Shown here: in pieces, positions 1 through 7,842 of the stretch
How positions within the stretch are numbered: position 1 is the stretch's first letter
How the letters are laid out: every line of letters starts with the position of its first letter
Assembly: GCA_900771955.1 (NCBI GenBank)
Contig: CAAGPW010000036.1
Span: forward strand, 1-16,898
Origin: Lachnospiraceae bacterium
GTDB lineage: Bacteria; Bacillota; Clostridia; Lachnospirales; Lachnospiraceae
Direction: 5' to 3'
DNA: 16,898 bases
Made by a program: the position numbers and the translations under genes
The notes under the pieces: model-generated
What the model saw: only the letters and a program-made list of their open reading frames with translations
Database searches by the model: none
What the model was told of the DNA's origin: nothing

Positions 1-540
1 ATACGGTTTTACCGCCTCATCCGCGCGTATATTGCTCTTAATATAGGAAAACTTCCGTTCCAGGATCTGCTCCGCGAAATCTGCCGCCCGGAGGAACGCG
101 GCATCCGTATCCTCCTTTGCATCCCATACCGGATTAAAATCCGCGATCAGAGAAGCAATCTCATCCGGTTCTCCGGTGTTGTCATTTAAGTCCAACGGCT
201 GAATAAAACGGAAATCAAATTTTTCTGCCTGTTTCTCATCCCCGAGTACCGCCGTGCCAAGCTGCTGCCACAACAGCCCGAGTGAGGCATAAGGCACGCC
301 GTTCTCCCGCTTTTTTTCCTCACTGCCATGATGATCGAACGCACCGCCCCCAATATCAAAAACGATTCCGTCAAAGTCCTGTGGCACCTCATTTCCGCGC
401 TGCACCAAAAGCCCCGGATGTATCATGCGCAGCAGCGCATAGGAAAACACATCATCTGCATGAAATTTTCCACCGTGCGTAAACACGCTGGATACCCGTT
501 TTATTTCTTCCGTCAGTTCATTTTCGCTGTATAGTTCCAT
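1..540 (-). CDS. MYG1 family metal-dependent hydrolase, 5' part (cut by window edge)
   Basis: The reading frame is open from an ATG at 540 to the window edge, giving 180 residues and no stop. The N-terminus contains THGGKFHADDVFSYALLR (about residues 21-38), then DIGGGAFDHH (about 62-71). The His/Asp-rich THGGKFHADD and FDHH signatures are typical of the MYG1/UPF0160 family, which is related to DHH phosphoesterases; the eukaryotic member is reported to be an RNA exonuclease. The cellular role of bacterial members is poorly defined. The start is supported by AGAAGGAAAG just upstream. The gene begins 16 bases after the protease stop at 557, so it is probably the last visible gene of an antiporter-protease-MYG1 operon. 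Family identification is good; function in this organism is unknown. The C-terminal part lies outside the window. Confidence 0.85.
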   Translation of the reverse strand, partial: MELYSENELTEEIKRVSSVFTHGGKFHADDVFSYALLRMIHPGLLVQRGNEVPQDFDGIVFDIGGGAFDHHGSEEKKRENGVPYASLGLLWQQLGTAVLGDEKQAEKFDFRFIQPLDLNDNTGEPDEIASLIADFNPVWDAKEDTDAAFLRAADFAEQILERKFSYIKSNIRADEAVKPY

Positions 541-556
541 TTCTTTCCTTCTCTCG

Positions 557-2251
557 TTATAGTACCCGCAGTTTATTTAGTGCTTCGTAAATATCCAGTT
601 CGCCATATCCCCACTCTTCATTCGGATAGGTTCTGCTCTCCTCCCGTCTCGCACCGCGCAGGATATAATTTTTAATATTTACACTGTTGACATTTTTTTC
701 ATACTGCCGTTTGATCGCCCATTCAATGAGTAATGCACTTCCTCCCGCAGCAACCGCAGCCGCAGCCGATGTTCCGGTCCGCGTCGTATAACGGTTTCTT
801 AAGTCCGGCCCATATACATTTACGCCCGGTGCCACATAATCCGGTTTGATATCGCCCACTGCCGTAAAGCCTCTGCTTGAATCCAGAAACAGGCTGCCAG
901 TCTGCACATCATATGCCCCCGCCGTCATCGGGACTTCAGATGTAGCCGGCACAGTAAGTGTGACATCCGGATTTGAGCGTATAAAGATCACATCCCCGCT
1001 CATAAACTCCCGAAGCGGAAGCCAGATATGGTAATGCCCCTCCATAATGGAATCTTCCGCATAGACCACGATCTGCCACAGGCCGCGCGTGGGCTTATCA
1101 AACCGGAAGAAAACCAAAAGATCTCCGCTTCGCACACCGACCGCCTGATACTCGACACTGACTACCGTCTCCTCAAAGATAAACTGATAAACTACACGGC
1201 TGCGCTGCGTCACCGGTATCCGCCTGATCTGTTCTCCGGTCGGAGATATGATCGCAACCGAATAGAGCTCCGGCGCTCTTGCCCAGAGCTCCGCCGTAAA
1301 TCCGCGGACATTTTCTCCCACATTGATTTCCACGGTCTCCGAATCTCCCTGCTTCATGATACTGCCATAAAAATGATGCCTGGCATTTGCTTCATTTCCT
1401 GCCGCGATCACGACCACATGATTTTTTAACGTTGCAATCTCATTTAAATACATGGACAGCGGACTCGTTCCGCCATGGCTTCCCATGCTCGTGCCAAGAC
1501 CAATGCAGAGCACAAGCGGCCGGTTTTCCTCCATCGCCAGCTTATTTAAGTAAGCGACCGCCGCCATCACATCATTTTCCTGATATGCGACTGCATCCGT
1601 CGGAATAAAATAAAAATCACGGATATTCTGCTTTGCCGGTTTTAATTTTACTACTGCAATATCCGCATAGGGCGCAGCTCCGGAAAAATCATTTGGAGAA
1701 TCCGGTGATCCCGCCGCGACACCCGCCAGAAACGTTCCATGCCCGTTTTCGTCCACCGAAGGAACAATTTCAAGCGGATTGTCGCTGCGCAGTGCCGCAT
1801 TAATGTCATTTCGCGTATATTCGCTTCCGTACAGAAAACCCTCCGGTTTCTTTCCGCTCCGGATCGTCTGATCCCAGATGCTCAAGATACGGGTGTTCGC
1901 CGGCCCGCTTTGAAATACCGGATTGCGGTAATCAATACCGGTATCGAGAAAACCGATCAGAATGCCTTCCCCTTTTAATGAGAGCGTCGGCTGGTTCTGC
2001 ACCTTTAAGATCCCGCTGCCGGAAAGTGCCGCATCATCCATCAGTGTAAAGCACTGCGGGATCGCGGAATAGGTATAGTCACTGATATTTAATTCCGGCA
2101 GCCGCTCTCTGTTAAAATATCCGATGCTGTACGCGACATTGATCTCCTGTCTGCAGTCCGCCGGAATCACCGACGTGTTTGCCCCAATGCTTCCGTACTC
2201 TATGATCAAATCATAATAATTTTCCGAATAAACTGCATCTTCACAATCCAT
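557..2251 (-). CDS. Csp-like subtilisin-family (S8) serine protease
   Basis: A 564-residue subtilase. The catalytic triad is intact: Asp103 in GFLDTGID, His171 in ENGHGTFLAG, Ser495 in TRTGTSAAAA, plus oxyanion Asn286 in IAAGNEAN. Roughly residues 310-470 form a beta-rich insert between the Asn and Ser motifs, as in the jelly-roll insert of clostridial Csp germination proteases. The first ~85 residues look like a Csp-type prodomain. No signal peptide or membrane segment is visible, so it is probably cytoplasmic or spore-associated. The frame is open up to 2308, but I chose the ATG at 2251 because AGGAAGG lies about 11 bases upstream. It lies 72 bases after the antiporter and 16 before the MYG1 gene. 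Lachnospiraceae often carry several related S8 peptidases, so a role in spore germination is only a possibility. Confidence 0.88.
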   Translation of the reverse strand: MDCEDAVYSENYYDLIIEYGSIGANTSVIPADCRQEINVAYSIGYFNRERLPELNISDYTYSAIPQCFTLMDDAALSGSGILKVQNQPTLSLKGEGILIGFLDTGIDYRNPVFQSGPANTRILSIWDQTIRSGKKPEGFLYGSEYTRNDINAALRSDNPLEIVPSVDENGHGTFLAGVAAGSPDSPNDFSGAAPYADIAVVKLKPAKQNIRDFYFIPTDAVAYQENDVMAAVAYLNKLAMEENRPLVLCIGLGTSMGSHGGTSPLSMYLNEIATLKNHVVVIAAGNEANARHHFYGSIMKQGDSETVEINVGENVRGFTAELWARAPELYSVAIISPTGEQIRRIPVTQRSRVVYQFIFEETVVSVEYQAVGVRSGDLLVFFRFDKPTRGLWQIVVYAEDSIMEGHYHIWLPLREFMSGDVIFIRSNPDVTLTVPATSEVPMTAGAYDVQTGSLFLDSSRGFTAVGDIKPDYVAPGVNVYGPDLRNRYTTRTGTSAAAAVAAGGSALLIEWAIKRQYEKNVNSVNIKNYILRGARREESRTYPNEEWGYGELDIYEALNKLRVL

Positions 2252-2323
2252 ATATGCCGTTTCCTTCCTGCATTCTTTCCCTATGTATATGTATGCAGCC
2301 GGAAACAAAAATGAACCGTCTTT

Positions 2324-3919
2324 TTATACCTGGCAGATCACCAGCACATCCCCCTCACGGATCAGCGTGGAGCCGTTCGGTATGATGACTTCTTCCCCGC
2401 GCTTTAAAAGCAGCACAAGTTTTTCCTCGCCAAGCTTTAACCGCGCGATCGTACACCCGATCAGTGCACTGTCCTTCTCCACCGTACGCTCCGTCAGGCA
2501 GAGCCCCAGATGCTCTTCCGGAGAAAGTGCACTTAAGACCACAACATCTCCCGGCAAAAGCAGGGTGCTTCCATTCGGCACAATGCGTTCTTCTCCGCGC
2601 AGGATCAATACCAGGAGCACATCCGGCAAAGATGTGATGTCCATGATCTTTTTGCCCGCCCATGGATGATCTTCCCGCACGGAAATTTTAATAAATTCGA
2701 CCGGCATTTCGTCAGAATAGTCACTGAATGTCTTCATGACGTTATTTGTATCATCGATCATGTCAAGTTTTTTTGCCACCAGTCCGAGCAGTGATCCCTG
2801 AATACTGATGGAAAACAGCACGATACAGATCACGATGTGGAATACATCATTTTTTGTATACGCCGGGCTCACCGTCGCCATGATCGCAAACACGATGGAC
2901 GCCGCACCGCGAAGCCCCGCCCAGGAGACTAAAAGCTGCTGTTTCACCGGTGCCTTAAACGGAGTCAGTATTGCAAACACGGAAATCGGCCGCGCAACAA
3001 ATGTCAAAAACACTGCAATTGCCAATGCATAAGGCAGGATCTCCGGCAGTTGGGACGGGAAGGATAAAAGCCCCAGCAAAAAGAAGATCAACATCTGCAT
3101 CAGTCCGGTGATCCCGTCAAAGAAATGCACGAGGGATTTTTTGTTTGCAAGCGGCTGATTTCCCAGAATGATGCCCGCAATATAGGTACTCAGGTAACCG
3201 TTTCCTCCGATCAGCGATGCCAGCGCATACGCTACCAATGCCATACTGAACACAAAAATCGTATCAAATCCGTCTGTGGCAAACTGCACTTTTTTTAAGA
3301 CGAACGAAGCACCCAGTGCCACAAGTACACCGACCAGCACCCCAAATGCCAGTTGTGCAAAGATCATCCACACCAGTTGCCCGCCGCTGAATTTTCCGCT
3401 CATAACCGTCAGAATGATCACCGTCAGCATATAGGAACACGGATCATTACTTCCACTTTCCACCTCGAGCATAGATGCCGTATTATGTTTCAGGTTCAGC
3501 CTTTTGGATCGCAGAATGGAGAACACGGACGCCGCATCGGTCGAGCTTATAACCGCGCCGATCAGCATACTTTCCCAGAACTCAAAATGAAGCACATAAT
3601 GGCAGAACACTCCGACGATCAGCGCAGTGAGAAATACGCCTGCCGTAGACAGGAGCACCGCCCTCGCCGCGATCGGTTTTGCCTGTTTCCAACTGGTTCC
3701 GAAACCACCGTAAAACATAATAAAGATCAGTGATATGGAGCATACCTGTTCCGCAATATTAAAATTATCAAACGGAATTTTTAAGATGCCATCTGTTCCA
3801 AACAGCATACCAAGCAAAATAAATGCCAGAAGCATTGGCACTCCGATCTTGCCGGAAAGCTTATTCAAGGACAGACATAATAAGATTACTGCTGCAACTA
3901 ATAAAATATAACTTGTCAT
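2324..3919 (-). CDS. K+(Na+)/H+ antiporter, CPA1 family, with two TrkA-C domains
   Basis: A 531-residue protein with a polytopic membrane part (about residues 1-390) followed by a soluble regulatory tail. The CPA exchanger core shows STDAASVF (Thr127-Asp128) and LEVESGSNDP (Asn158-Asp159), matching the TD and ND ion-binding motifs. The tail has two similar units, about 404-475 and 482-531, each ending in a pattern like IVPNGSTLLLPGDVVVL or IIPNGSTLIREGDVLVI. These are RCK_C (TrkA-C) domains, which bind nucleotides or cyclic di-AMP in relatives. The architecture matches NhaP2/CvrA antiporters, which export K+ or Na+ in exchange for protons. The ATG at 3919 has GGAAGG five bases upstream. It is the first gene of the group that includes the protease and MYG1. 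Ion selectivity cannot be read from sequence alone. Confidence 0.9.
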   Translation of the reverse strand: MTSYILLVAAVILLCLSLNKLSGKIGVPMLLAFILLGMLFGTDGILKIPFDNFNIAEQVCSISLIFIMFYGGFGTSWKQAKPIAARAVLLSTAGVFLTALIVGVFCHYVLHFEFWESMLIGAVISSTDAASVFSILRSKRLNLKHNTASMLEVESGSNDPCSYMLTVIILTVMSGKFSGGQLVWMIFAQLAFGVLVGVLVALGASFVLKKVQFATDGFDTIFVFSMALVAYALASLIGGNGYLSTYIAGIILGNQPLANKKSLVHFFDGITGLMQMLIFFLLGLLSFPSQLPEILPYALAIAVFLTFVARPISVFAILTPFKAPVKQQLLVSWAGLRGAASIVFAIMATVSPAYTKNDVFHIVICIVLFSISIQGSLLGLVAKKLDMIDDTNNVMKTFSDYSDEMPVEFIKISVREDHPWAGKKIMDITSLPDVLLVLILRGEERIVPNGSTLLLPGDVVVLSALSPEEHLGLCLTERTVEKDSALIGCTIARLKLGEEKLVLLLKRGEEVIIPNGSTLIREGDVLVICQV

Positions 3920-3997
3920 TCATTCCTTCCTTTCCTTTTGCCCTTTTGTTACCGATTGGTCACTTACCTCCTTTTTTCTTTTCTATTTGTTGTTCTT

Positions 3998-4028
3998 AGT
4001 ATAACATAAGCCGCAGGAGACCTGCAAA
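3998..4028 (-). promoter_or_regulatory. possible promoter of the antiporter operon
   Basis: On the minus strand TATACT (3998-4003) could be a -10 box. The best -35 is weak: TTTGCA (4023-4028) with 19-base spacing, or TTGCAG with 18. The -35 would lie in the loop of the hairpin at 4009-4042. It would give a leader of about 70 bases. Tentative. Confidence 0.35.
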
Positions 4029-4042
4029 TGCCTCCTGCGGCT
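4009..4042 (-). terminator. perfect 11-bp hairpin after clpX, possible terminator
   Basis: AGCCGCAGGAG (4009-4019) and CTCCTGCGGCT (4032-4042) are perfect inverted repeats with a 12-base loop. The hairpin follows the clpX stop at 4094. On the minus strand it is followed by TATGTTATAC rather than a clean T-run, so it may terminate only weakly or act in read-through control. On the plus strand the downstream bases are more T-rich, but no plus-strand gene precedes it. Confidence 0.5.
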
Positions 4043-4093
4043 GCTTTCTTTTCCATATTGATTTTGTTTTTCACAGAATTTTATGAAATATAC

Positions 4094-5524
4094 TTACACT
4101 TCATGGTCTTCCAGCTCCGGGCATCCGCGCATCGCAATGAGCGGTCCGCCCTTTTTTTCCACGTAATCCTTCGTGATCGTAACTCTGCCGATATTGTCAT
4201 CCTTCGGGACTTCATACATGATATCCAGCATAAATTCCTCTATGATCGCGCGCAGCGCTCTTGCTCCGACTTTCTTTTCCTTTGCCTTTTTTGCAATCGC
4301 ATACAAGGCATCCTTATCAAACTCAAGATCCACTTCATCCAGTGCCAGCAGCTTCTTATACTGCTTTATGATCGCATTTTTCGGTTCTTCCAGAATACGC
4401 ACCAGCATGTCCTCGGTCAGCGCATCCAGTGTAAAGATGACCGGAAGACGGCCAATAAATTCCGGGATCATTCCAAACTTGCGGATATCCTCCACCGTGA
4501 CCTGACGGATCAGATTTTCTTCCTTGTCATATTTGTCTTTCAGATCCGCTTTGAATCCGATCGATGCTTCTTTATTCAGCCGTTCTTTTATGATATCTTC
4601 CAGTCCCGGAAATGCTCCGCCGCAAATGAACAGAATGTTTTTCGTGTTCACCATAGTCATCGGAACCATTGCATTTTTGCTGCTTGCCCCGACCGGGACT
4701 TCAACTTCCGCCCCCTCTAAAAGCTTTAACATGCCCTGCTGTACGGATTCCCCGCTGACATCTCTCTGATTGGTGTTTTTCTTTTTTGCGATCTTGTCGA
4801 TCTCATCGATAAAAATGATTCCGCGTTCTGCCTTCTCCACATCATTCCCGGCCGCCGCCAGAAGCTTGGAAACAACGCTCTCGATATCATCACCGATATA
4901 TCCTGCCTCAGTCAGAGAGGTAGCATCCGTGATTGCAAGCGGCACATCGAGAAGCTTTGCCAGTGTTTTTACCAGATAGGTCTTTCCGCAGCCCGTCGGT
5001 CCGATCATCAGCATATTGGATTTTTCGATCTCGATTTCATCCCTGGTATCCGCAGCGACACGCTTATAATGGTTGTATACCGCCACTGAAATGACCTTCT
5101 TCGCATGCTCCTGTCCCACCACATACTCATCCAGCTTTGCTTTGATCTTGTGCGGCGCCGGGATTGCATGAATATCCAGTACCGGTTTGCTTTCTTCTTT
5201 TGTTTTTTTCTTCTTTACCTTCTGATTGTTCGGCATAAATCCCGGCATGTCTGCCAGATTGATCATACTGATGTTCGGCATGCCGCCCATATTCATGAAA
5301 TCGTTCATATTGACGCCTGCGCCGTTCATACTGTCAAATGTCTTCTGCATACAGTCCTGACAGATGCAGATATTATTCGGTATGTGGATCATCTTGCCGG
5401 CTACACTCTCCGGACGGCGGCAGATATAGCAGACATCCTCATACTCATCCTTCGGTGTACTGTTTTCCTGTGTATTCTCATGATCTGTATGGATCAGATC
5501 GTCTTTATTTTCATTCTCACTCAT
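4094..5524 (-). CDS. clpX: ClpX-like AAA+ protein unfoldase (divergent)
   Basis: A 476-residue ATPase with ClpX architecture. An N-terminal zinc-binding domain has CYIC (Cys32, Cys35) and CICQDC (Cys53/55, Cys58). The AAA+ core has Walker A GPTGCGKT (175-182), pore loop GYIG (208-211; usually GYVG), Walker B IIFIDE (236-241), a ClpP-docking IGF tripeptide (322-324), arginine-finger segment EFIGRLP (355-361) and sensor-2 GAR (420-422). ClpX unfolds tagged proteins and feeds them to ClpP. Differences from standard ClpX: about 50 residues longer, a Met-rich linker (seven Met in residues 73-97), and SSKNAMV (281-287) where the RKH pore loop normally lies. No clpP, tig or lon is nearby, so this may be a second, specialised ClpX. 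It follows lepB by 51 bases with GGAGG upstream, suggesting co-transcription. Confidence 0.9.
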   Translation of the reverse strand: MSENENKDDLIHTDHENTQENSTPKDEYEDVCYICRRPESVAGKMIHIPNNICICQDCMQKTFDSMNGAGVNMNDFMNMGGMPNISMINLADMPGFMPNNQKVKKKKTKEESKPVLDIHAIPAPHKIKAKLDEYVVGQEHAKKVISVAVYNHYKRVAADTRDEIEIEKSNMLMIGPTGCGKTYLVKTLAKLLDVPLAITDATSLTEAGYIGDDIESVVSKLLAAAGNDVEKAERGIIFIDEIDKIAKKKNTNQRDVSGESVQQGMLKLLEGAEVEVPVGASSKNAMVPMTMVNTKNILFICGGAFPGLEDIIKERLNKEASIGFKADLKDKYDKEENLIRQVTVEDIRKFGMIPEFIGRLPVIFTLDALTEDMLVRILEEPKNAIIKQYKKLLALDEVDLEFDKDALYAIAKKAKEKKVGARALRAIIEEFMLDIMYEVPKDDNIGRVTITKDYVEKKGGPLIAMRGCPELEDHEV

Positions 5525-5575
5525 TTTTTAAGTTCCTCCAGCTTTTTGTCCTTCTTCTTTGCCTGCTTGTTTGGT

Positions 5576-6220
5576 CTATCGGATCCAGCCTGCTTTCGGC
5601 CAGTATTTAAATTCTGCTTTTCCAAGGATCTCATCCCGGCTCACATAGGAATACTTCTCTGATTCCGCCTCGGTCGCCGCAACACCGTATTCCATTGCCT
5701 CATTGGCCCAGTATCTCGCATCCAGAGAGACATTTCGGTTATCTCCGAGCACCAGATAGGAATCCTCGGGAACATGGAACACATACCCGTCATTGTTCAC
5801 GGTCCAGGTCTCTTTTAAGTAATCCTCCTCCAACGGTTCCTCAGCGCCGTCAATATAGATCTTTCCCTCACGGATCTCCACCGTCTCGCCCGGCAGTCCG
5901 ATCACGCGCTTGATGAAGCTCTGCGACTCATCGACCGGATATCGGAAAATGATGACATCAAAACGTTTGGGTTCTTCCTTTAAGTATGCCAGCCGAAAGC
6001 CAACCAGCCGGTCGCCCGGTTCGATCAGATTCTCCATGGAAGAAGACGGTACCTCCGCATTGACGATGACATATTTTCGCAGCAGAAAGGTACAGATCAA
6101 TATGATCGCGATCAGCTTGATCCAGCTTAAGATCTCTGTTCTTATCTCCTGCGCCGTCCATCTCTTTTTCTCATTTCCGTTGGTCTTCGGTTCATTTTCC
6201 TGTGTCTTTGTTTTTTTCAT
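5576..6220 (-). CDS. lepB: signal peptidase I
   Basis: A 214-residue type I signal peptidase, which removes signal peptides from exported proteins at the outer face of the membrane. One membrane segment (about 34-47, LIAIILICTFLLRK) follows a charged, Lys-rich cytoplasmic N-terminus. Catalytic Ser61 lies in VPSSSMENLI; the general-base Lys104 lies in FIKRVIGLPGE. Box E is present as GDNRNVSLDARYW, and the protein ends in KYWPKAGWIR, common for Sip proteins. The frame continues upstream to a TTG at 6259, but the promoter at 6273-6301 would put the transcript start near 6266, leaving no room for a ribosome site there. The ATG at 6220 has AGGTG seven bases upstream and is preferred. It is the first gene of a probable lepB-clpX unit. 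Confidence 0.92.
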   Translation of the reverse strand: MKKTKTQENEPKTNGNEKKRWTAQEIRTEILSWIKLIAIILICTFLLRKYVIVNAEVPSSSMENLIEPGDRLVGFRLAYLKEEPKRFDVIIFRYPVDESQSFIKRVIGLPGETVEIREGKIYIDGAEEPLEEDYLKETWTVNNDGYVFHVPEDSYLVLGDNRNVSLDARYWANEAMEYGVAATEAESEKYSYVSRDEILGKAEFKYWPKAGWIR

Positions 6221-6272
6221 ATTTGCACCTGATTCCCATCCATAACCCTGCTCCCTCAAATCCTGTCTTTAT

Positions 6273-6301
6273 ATTATCACACAAATCTGCTGTATTGTCT
6301 A
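6273..6301 (-). promoter_or_regulatory. sigma-A-type promoter of lepB-clpX
   Basis: On the minus strand, TAGACA (6296-6301, five of six bases matching TTGACA) and GATAAT (6273-6278, five of six matching TATAAT) are separated by 17 bases. The predicted start is near 6266, about 46 bases before the chosen lepB ATG. Confidence 0.75.
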
Positions 6302-6334
6302 TGAAAAAGAATCAGAAAACAAACGGGTGAAAAC

Positions 6335-6376
6335 AAACGGGCAGTCCGGCGTTTGCGCCGGTTTCTGCCCGTTTTT
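6335..6376 (-). terminator. terminator of the aspS-gatCAB operon
   Basis: A long interrupted hairpin lies just after the gatB stop (6394). AAACGGGCAG (6335-6344) pairs with CTGCCCGTTT (6365-6374), and CCGGCG pairs with CGCCGG inside, with a small TTTG loop. On the minus strand it is followed by TTTGTTTT, and on the plus strand by TTTTT, so it could stop transcription both ways. Confidence 0.8.
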
Positions 6377-6393
6377 CCATACTTTCCCTTAAT

Positions 6394-7824
6394 TTATAAC
6401 AGTTCTTTTAAGATCTGATTTACCATGGCAGGATTTGCCTTTCCCTTCATCGCCTTCATCGTCTGTCCGACTAAAAATCCGATGGCTTTTTCCTTACCAT
6501 TATGATAATCTTCCACTGACTGAGGATTATCCTTTATGATCTGCTCGATCGTGGTGCGGAGCGCGCCCTCATCGTTTACGGTCTTTAAGCCCTTCTCCTC
6601 CACGTATTTCTCCGGATCGATATCCTCTTTAAATACTTCCTCAAAAACTTCCTTTGCCACACTGCTGTTAATGGTTCCGGCATCGGCAAGTTCAATGAGC
6701 TTCGCGAGGTTGCCCGGTGAAAATCTGATGTCTTCCGGCTCCATATCGTTTTCTTTTAAAAGACGCATGGTCTCAACCATCAGCCAGTTGGATACCTTTT
6801 TCGGCTTACCGCAGAGCTCCGTGGTCGCCTCGAAAATATCTGCTAATTTCTTGTGGCTCGTGATGATTTCCGCATCATAATCCGGAATATCGTATTCTTT
6901 TTTGTAACGTTCCAGTTTCGCAGTACGAAGTTCCGGCTCTCTTGCCTTGACTTCGGCAAGCCACTCGTCCGGTATCACGATCGGCACCAGATCCGGTTCC
7001 GGGAAATAACGGTAATCCTGTGCATCCTCTTTGGATCGCATCGCATAAGAAGATTCCTTGTTGTCGTCCCATCTTCTGGTCTCCTGGACAACAGATTTTC
7101 CCATCTCGATCAGTTCGATCTGACGTTCTCTTTCTCCCTCGATAGCTCTTGCGATCGCCTTAAAGGAGTTTAAGTTTTTCATCTCGGTACGTGTGCCGAA
7201 TTCAGCAGCTCCAACCTCACGCACAGAGAGATTGACATCGGCACGCATGGAGCCCTCATTCAGTTTGCAGTCTGATGCGCCAAGATACTGAATGATCATG
7301 CGCAGCTTTTCCAGATAGGCAATGACTTCATCTGCAGAACGCATATCAGGTTCCGATACGATCTCGATAAGCGGCACGCCGGAACGGTTGTAATCCACGA
7401 TGGAAACGTCTTCCCACTCGTCATGCACCAGCTTTCCGGCATCCTCCTCCATATGGATCTCATGGATTCCGATCGTCTTTTTTCCGCCGGCTGTCTCGAT
7501 CTCTACACCGCCATTTCTGCAGATCGGCAGATAGAGCTGGGAGATCTGATAGTTCTGTGGATTATCCGGATAGAAATAGTTCTTCCGGTCAAATTTACAG
7601 TACTGGGTGATCGTACAGTTTGTTGCCAGTCCCACTGCAATGGCGTACTCCACGACCTGTTTATTTAAGACAGGCAGGGAACCCGGCATTCCGGTGCAGA
7701 CCGGGCAGGTATGGGTATTCGGTGCTCCGCCGAACTCTGTGGAGCAGGCGCAGAAGATCTTGGTCTTGGTTGCAAGTTCTACATGGACTTCAAGTCCGAT
7801 CACGGTTTCATATTCTTTACGCAT
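6394..7824 (-). CDS. gatB: Asp/Glu-tRNA amidotransferase subunit B
   Basis: A 476-residue GatB, the kinase/transfer subunit of GatCAB. It phosphorylates the side chain of Asp on tRNA(Asn) or Glu on tRNA(Gln) and completes the amidation with ammonia from GatA. The N-terminus has the family signature YETVIGLEVHVEL. Four cysteines in a zinc-site pattern follow: Cys25 and Cys27 in FCACS, Cys40 and Cys43 in CPVC. The conserved KNYFYPDNPQNYQISQ segment and a C-terminal YqeY-like helical tail for tRNA binding are present. Length is normal. GGAGGAG precedes the ATG, 18 bases after the gatA stop. It is the last gene of aspS-gatC-gatA-gatB. Because the adjacent AspRS looks non-discriminating, Asp-tRNA(Asn) is a likely substrate; Glu-tRNA(Gln) use cannot be judged here. 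Confidence 0.97.
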   Translation of the reverse strand: MRKEYETVIGLEVHVELATKTKIFCACSTEFGGAPNTHTCPVCTGMPGSLPVLNKQVVEYAIAVGLATNCTITQYCKFDRKNYFYPDNPQNYQISQLYLPICRNGGVEIETAGGKKTIGIHEIHMEEDAGKLVHDEWEDVSIVDYNRSGVPLIEIVSEPDMRSADEVIAYLEKLRMIIQYLGASDCKLNEGSMRADVNLSVREVGAAEFGTRTEMKNLNSFKAIARAIEGERERQIELIEMGKSVVQETRRWDDNKESSYAMRSKEDAQDYRYFPEPDLVPIVIPDEWLAEVKAREPELRTAKLERYKKEYDIPDYDAEIITSHKKLADIFEATTELCGKPKKVSNWLMVETMRLLKENDMEPEDIRFSPGNLAKLIELADAGTINSSVAKEVFEEVFKEDIDPEKYVEEKGLKTVNDEGALRTTIEQIIKDNPQSVEDYHNGKEKAIGFLVGQTMKAMKGKANPAMVNQILKELL

Positions 7825-7842
7825 TCTCTTCTCCTCCTCTCC

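Noticed and set aside
846..1608. Plus-strand ORFs inside the protease gene
   Set aside because: They are shadows of the minus-strand subtilase, whose catalytic motifs span the same region.
6221..6259. TTG start giving a 227-residue signal peptidase
   Set aside because: The predicted transcript would begin only about seven bases before it, leaving no ribosome site; the ATG at 6220 has AGGTG at good spacing.
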